Source: M55B157 sp964626275
GTDB taxonomy: Bacteria; Actinomycetota; Actinomycetes; S36-B12
Length of the DNA stretch: 25,672 nucleotides
Reading direction: 5' to 3'
NCBI GenBank assembly: GCA_964626275.1
Contig: CAZVCZ010000012.1
Coordinates: 1 to 25,672, forward strand
A model generated the notes under the pieces. The model saw only the letters and a program-made list of their open reading frames with translations. It was not told the DNA's origin and made no database searches. Made by a program: the position numbers and the translations under genes. Below are positions 22,703-25,672 of the stretch, one piece after another; within the stretch, counting starts at the first letter, position 1; every line of letters begins with the position of its first letter.

Positions 22703-23455
22703 ATGCAACGTCTCACCGGCCGGGTTGCCATCATCACCGGTGCCGCCAGCGGAATCGGTGCGGCCACCGCGCATCGCCTCGCGAATGAAGGCGCCACCGT
22801 CGTCCTCACCGACATCAACGACGATGCCGGAGCCGAGGCGGCGGCCCACCTCGTTGAGCAGGGTGCCACCGCGGTGTTCCTCCATCACGACGTCGCGAAC
22901 GCCGAGGAGTGGCAGCGTGTCATCGACACGGTCGTCGAACAGTTCGGGCGGCTCGACATCCTCGTGAACAACGCCGGAATGGGCGACATCGTCGATATCG
23001 ATTCAGCGACCCTCGAGGACTGGGATCGCACGATCTCCATCGATCAGACGAGCATCTTCCTCGGTATGAAACTCGCCGCTGCCCACCTCAAGGCCTCCGG
23101 GCATGGCTCCGTCATCAATATCTCGTCGATCTTCGGCATCTCCGGGGGTTTCGGGACGTCACCTGCCTACCACGCAGCCAAGGGGGCAGTGCGCACTCTG
23201 ACGAAGAACGTGGCCCTGCTGTGGGCGCAACAGGGCGTGCGAGTCAACTCGATCCATCCAGGGTTCATCGACACACCCATCCTCGACGAGGTCCGTGGCA
23301 CACCCTTCGAGCAGGTCATGCTGGACATGACACCGATGGGACGACTCGGTCGACCGGAGGAGATCGCCGCAGCAGTCGCGTACCTCGCCAGCGACGACGC
23401 CGCCTTCGTCACGGGGAGCGAACTCGTCGTCGACGGTGGTTACCTAGCCCGCTGA
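22703..23455 (+). CDS. SDR-family NAD(P)-dependent oxidoreductase
   Basis: A 250-residue classical short-chain dehydrogenase/reductase. The Rossmann motif GAASGIG (residues 13-19), the acidic D37 after the second strand (TDIND, favouring NAD over NADP), NNAG, the active-site Ser in INISSIF, and the YHAAK pair are all present, followed by the C-terminal VTGSELVVDGGY. It resembles 3-alpha/20-beta-hydroxysteroid or 3-oxoacyl-type dehydrogenases, but SDR substrates cannot be predicted from sequence alone. The ATG has GAAGGGAAG just upstream. A DosR-like site lies about 57-76 bases ahead of the start, so induction at low oxygen is possible, with a role in redox balance. Its last 12 bases overlap the 3' end of the convergent ArsR-family gene. 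Confidence 0.92.
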   Translation: MQRLTGRVAIITGAASGIGAATAHRLANEGATVVLTDINDDAGAEAAAHLVEQGATAVFLHHDVANAEEWQRVIDTVVEQFGRLDILVNNAGMGDIVDIDSATLEDWDRTISIDQTSIFLGMKLAAAHLKASGHGSVINISSIFGISGGFGTSPAYHAAKGAVRTLTKNVALLWAQQGVRVNSIHPGFIDTPILDEVRGTPFEQVMLDMTPMGRLGRPEEIAAAVAYLASDDAAFVTGSELVVDGGYLAR

Positions 23456-23791
23456 TCCCTGCGGGGCCAACAGCGAGGGGGCAACAAGCTCGAGCTGCTC
23501 GAGCGCTTCGGTGTCGACGGAGTAGTAGGACCACGTTCCACGGCGCTCGCGCGTCACGAAACCGGCGTCACTCAGGATGCGTAGGTGATGACTCACGGTT
23601 GGCTGGCTCAGTCCCAGCGGACCGGTGAGATCGCAGACGCATGCCTCGCGTGACGCTGCCGAGCGCAAGAGCGAAATCAGTTGGAGGCGAGCCGGATCGG
23701 CGAGAGCCTTCAAACGTCGGGCGAGTTCCTCTGCCCGATCACGATCCATCGGAGGATCGAGCGGAGTGGTGTCACACCGAGGCTCGGTCAT
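23444..23791 (-). CDS. ArsR/SmtB-family metalloregulator-like repressor
   Basis: A 115-residue winged-helix repressor. The segment RLKALADPARLQLISLLRS, the recognition helix LSQPTVSHHLRIL and the wing ERRGTWSYYSVD are canonical. The motif ACVCDL gives C51 and C53 at the position of the ArsR/CadC metal site, and C6 lies in the N-terminal arm, so sensing of As(III), Cd(II) or a related thiophilic ligand is plausible. I prefer the ATG at 23791 because GGAGG lies about eight bases upstream; an ATG at 23818 is in frame but has no such site. An inverted repeat at 23835-23854 is a candidate operator. It faces the LPMO gene divergently across about 156 bases. No arsenic or cadmium efflux gene is in the window, so its target is unclear. 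Confidence 0.88.
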   Translation of the reverse strand: MTEPRCDTTPLDPPMDRDRAEELARRLKALADPARLQLISLLRSAASREACVCDLTGPLGLSQPTVSHHLRILSDAGFVTRERRGTWSYYSVDTEALEQLELVAPSLLAPQGSAG

Positions 23792-23834
23792 CCCGCTCCC
23801 CTCCGTTCGCTTCGACATACGCCGACGCTATCTT

Positions 23835-23854
23835 GGGAGAACCTTAGAACTCCC
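23835..23854. promoter_or_regulatory. Inverted repeat, candidate ArsR-family operator
   Basis: GGGAG (23835-23839) and CTCCC (23850-23854) flank ten bases in the arsR-LPMO divergent region, 44 bases from the preferred arsR start. Arms are short, so support is modest. A second inverted repeat, GTCATG (23903-23908) and CATGAC (23921-23926), lies just upstream of the LPMO ribosome-binding site. Confidence 0.35.
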
Positions 23855-23947
23855 GGATTTCGCGATCTCGCGGGGACACCGCCCCACTCACGGTCCGATC
23901 CTGTCATGGCAGACCAATGACATGACGAGGAAAGGGACACACAGCAG

Positions 23948-25345
23948 ATGCGACGCACGAGCCGATGGGCACTAGCCGGAGCCACCCTCGCCGCCGGATT
24001 GACGGGAGTGGTCAGCGCCCCCGCTGTTTTCGCGCACGGAACGATGAGCGACCCGGGATCACGGATCTGGGAGTGCTTCTACGGCGATCGCAGCGCACCA
24101 CTGTGTGCCGAAGCCTGGGAATCGAACTCCCAGGCCCTCTACGACTGGAATGAGATCAACCAGGGCGCGGTCGCAGGCGCCCACCGCTCACTCATCCCCG
24201 ATGGCCAACTCTGCAGCGCGGGGCGAGAGAAGTACGCCGCCTTCGATGTGCCCTCCACCGAATGGGCCGCGACTAACCTCGCACCGGATGAGGATGGTCT
24301 CTACACCCTCACCTGGACCTCGAGTGCTCCCCACGCCACCGAGTACTTCCGTGTCTATCTCACGAACGCCGACTTCGATGTGACCCAGCCGCTGCGCTGG
24401 GAAGATCTCGAACTCGTACACGACACGGGAGCACTTCCCCGCGAGGCCACCACCACGATGCGCGTGGCTCTGCCCGAGCGAGACGGCCGTCACATCCTCT
24501 ACACCGTGTGGCAGCGCAGTGACTCACCCGAGGCGTTCTATGCCTGCTCCGATGTGACGATCGATGGCGAGGGCGCAGCGCCCGCGCCAGCACCACTGCC
24601 CGAGCCCACCCCGGCGCCTGCTCCCGAGCCGGTGCCAGCTCCGGAACCAGCGCCGATGCCGATGCCCATGCCGGAACCAGGTGACGATCACGACCACTCC
24701 GGTGGAGTCACCGAGGGTGTCATGGCGATGACTCGGATCACCAGCGACTGGGGCAGCGGCTACTGCGCCGACGTCGCCGTCAGCACCGAGTCGGCGAGCG
24801 ACAAGCACTGGCGCGTCACCCTTCCCGATGACGTCGAGATCTCCAGCCTGTGGAACGGCACGAGCACTGTCCAACCTGACGGAAGCCTGTCCGTCGAGGG
24901 CGCCGCATGGAACCACATGGTGCGCGCCGGTTCCCCGACCAGCTTCGGTTACTGCGCCAGCCGCACGGCACCTGCCCCGACGCCTGCACCCGCGCCCACT
25001 CCGGCACCCGCTCCGACGCCCGAGCCCGCGCCGGCACCCGCGCCTTCCCCGGCGGGTCTCGCGACGGAACTCATCGTCGACTCGACCTGGGGCACCGGTG
25101 CCTGCTACACCGTCGCCGTGCGCAATGACTCACCCGACGCCGTCGCTGACTGGGCGATCGAGATGCAGCTTCCTTCCGGAACTGAGTTGACCTCCACCTG
25201 GAGCGGGACAGTCACAAGCGAGGCTGATCGGATCACCGTGACCGCACCTGCCTGGGGCGGAACCATTCCAGCCGGCGGCACAGTCACTCACTTCGGCTTC
25301 TGCACGAGCGGAACTGGGCTGCCGGTGATCTCCCCGGTCGGGTAG
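23948..25345 (+). CDS. Secreted AA10 lytic polysaccharide monooxygenase with two CBM2 modules
   Basis: A 465-residue secreted copper enzyme that oxidatively cleaves crystalline polysaccharide. The signal peptide (1-29) would leave H30 as mature residue 1 (FA/HGTMSDPGSRIWECFYG), the N-terminal half of the histidine brace; H129 (TSSAPHATEYF) is the second brace histidine and F197 (AFYACSDV) the likely axial residue. The catalytic AA10 domain (30-206) is followed by a Pro/Ala linker (about 209-245) with an unusual DDHDHS segment, a CBM2-like domain (about 257-338; Cys273-Cys336; W268, W302, W321), a second Pro-rich linker (340-369) and another CBM2-like domain (about 371-453; Cys386-Cys452; W381, W418, W436). 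Three tryptophans per module suit binding to flat cellulose or chitin. AGGAAAGGGA precedes the ATG. It is divergent from the ArsR gene. Substrate choice (cellulose versus chitin) is open. Confidence 0.92.
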   Translation: MRRTSRWALAGATLAAGLTGVVSAPAVFAHGTMSDPGSRIWECFYGDRSAPLCAEAWESNSQALYDWNEINQGAVAGAHRSLIPDGQLCSAGREKYAAFDVPSTEWAATNLAPDEDGLYTLTWTSSAPHATEYFRVYLTNADFDVTQPLRWEDLELVHDTGALPREATTTMRVALPERDGRHILYTVWQRSDSPEAFYACSDVTIDGEGAAPAPAPLPEPTPAPAPEPVPAPEPAPMPMPMPEPGDDHDHSGGVTEGVMAMTRITSDWGSGYCADVAVSTESASDKHWRVTLPDDVEISSLWNGTSTVQPDGSLSVEGAAWNHMVRAGSPTSFGYCASRTAPAPTPAPAPTPAPAPTPEPAPAPAPSPAGLATELIVDSTWGTGACYTVAVRNDSPDAVADWAIEMQLPSGTELTSTWSGTVTSEADRITVTAPAWGGTIPAGGTVTHFGFCTSGTGLPVISPVG

Positions 25346-25379
25346 TCCCACCGCACTGGTCCCAGTTACGGTGTCGGGT

Positions 25380-25672
25380 ATGACCGAATCGGCCGACCTG
25401 TGCGCGCGCCTGGGCTTCGCCGCATCCCGACCGAACCGTGCGCAGTTCGGCATGCAGCGACTCGGGATGACCAAGGCCGGCAGTTGGGTCTTCCAGCGCA
25501 CGCTCTATCGGATCGATCGTCCGCTGTACAGATGGAGCCGGGGACGCATCACCGTTCCGGGAACGGCGACGGGCCTGCCGGTCATCCTGCTCACCACAAC
25601 CGGCGCGAAGTCGGGAGTGGCCCGAACCATGCCAGTCGCGGGAATTCCCGATCGAGATGTAGATCCGCGCGA
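25380..25672 (+). CDS. Ddn-family (F420-dependent nitroreductase/quinone reductase-like) protein, 5' part
   Basis: The open frame begins at an ATG 34 bases after the LPMO stop and runs off the right edge after 97 codons. The segment VILLTTTGAKSGVARTMPVAG matches the Ddn/FqrA family (deazaflavin F420-dependent reductases, Pfam F420H2_quin_red), in which L-x-T-T-G-x-K-S-G-x-x-R-x-x-P is diagnostic. The preceding helix-forming part is rich in Arg and aromatic residues (FQRTLYRIDRPLYRWSRGR), as usual. It would transfer hydride from F420H2 to quinones or nitro compounds near the membrane. The first few tens of residues are longer than in short members, so a start at M25 or M30 is possible. Truncation prevents further assignment. 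Confidence 0.72.
   Translation, partial: MTESADLCARLGFAASRPNRAQFGMQRLGMTKAGSWVFQRTLYRIDRPLYRWSRGRITVPGTATGLPVILLTTTGAKSGVARTMPVAGIPDRDVDPR

Noticed and set aside
24600..25070. Repetitive DNA encoding Pro/Ala segments as a possible CRISPR or tandem repeat element
   Set aside because: The repeats are in frame and simply encode the two proline-rich linkers of the LPMO.
25356..25372. TGGTCCCAG half-site upstream of the Ddn-family gene
   Set aside because: Only one half of a DosR palindrome is present, with no matching second arm.
1..25672. Defence system, phage, integron or transposon content
   Set aside because: No recombinase, transposase, nuclease or phage structural gene, no flanking repeats, and no sharp change in base composition was seen.

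Overview
The window looks like a stretch of chromosome from a high-GC actinobacterium (Actinomycetota). The grounds are strong G/C bias at third codon positions, frequent GTG starts, a mycothiol-type DinB/maleylpyruvate-isomerase-family protein, a DosR/DosS-like two-component pair, a short-Q-loop cytochrome bd oxidase with CydDC, a Pat-type aminotransferase and the start of a Ddn-like (F420-dependent nitroreductase family) gene. Three runs of N (1176-1275, 6567-6666, 19624-19633) show that this is a draft or metagenomic assembly, and each run interrupts a real gene. No tRNA, rRNA, CRISPR array, insertion sequence or prophage gene was recognised. The genome is compact: seven same-strand gene pairs share an ATGA or GTGA stop/start overlap, and three convergent pairs overlap at their 3' ends.

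Layout. (1) 1-5883, minus strand: a tight six-gene cluster read right to left. It encodes branched-chain 2-oxoacid dehydrogenase E1-alpha, E1-beta and E2 (bkdA-bkdB-bkdC), a TIGR03083/DinB-like protein, a MatB-like acyl-CoA ligase, and a REC-LuxR response regulator that runs off the left edge. (2) 5980-7976: a DosR/DevR-like regulator (plus) and a DosS/DevS-like GAF histidine kinase (minus) converge on an assembly gap that hides both 3' ends. (3) 8026-8553: a small secreted protein of unknown function. (4) 8550-14785, minus: cydA-cydB, two hairpins, then cydD-cydC, giving a complete cytochrome bd oxidase and its assembly transporter. A near-perfect DosR-type palindrome lies upstream of cydA. 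(5) 14958-15935, plus: an EamA/DMT permease. (6) 15899-21778, minus: a four-gene cluster of MFS transporter, class III aminotransferase, Pat/HisC-like aminotransferase and an unusually long secreted DUF1254/DUF1214 protein. (7) 21928-25672: an uncharacterised helical protein, a 38-residue cysteine-rich microprotein behind a CsoR-type palindrome, an SDR oxidoreductase behind a second DosR-like site, an ArsR-family repressor, a secreted AA10 lytic polysaccharide monooxygenase with two CBM2 modules, and the truncated Ddn-family gene.

How it fits together. The most coherent reading is a local oxygen- or redox-responsive circuit. The DosS-like kinase keeps both the haem-ligand histidine and the distal tyrosine at the DosS spacing. 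The DosR-like regulator keeps every key phosphorylation and DNA-contact residue visible before the gap. Two sites sharing an identical ten-base core (GACCAAAGTC) lie in front of the high-affinity bd oxidase and an SDR. A second theme is metal or thiol biology: the cysteine-rich microprotein with a CsoR/RicR/CstR-like operator, an ArsR repressor with a CVC motif, and a copper enzyme (LPMO). The link between the metal-related genes is inference from proximity only.
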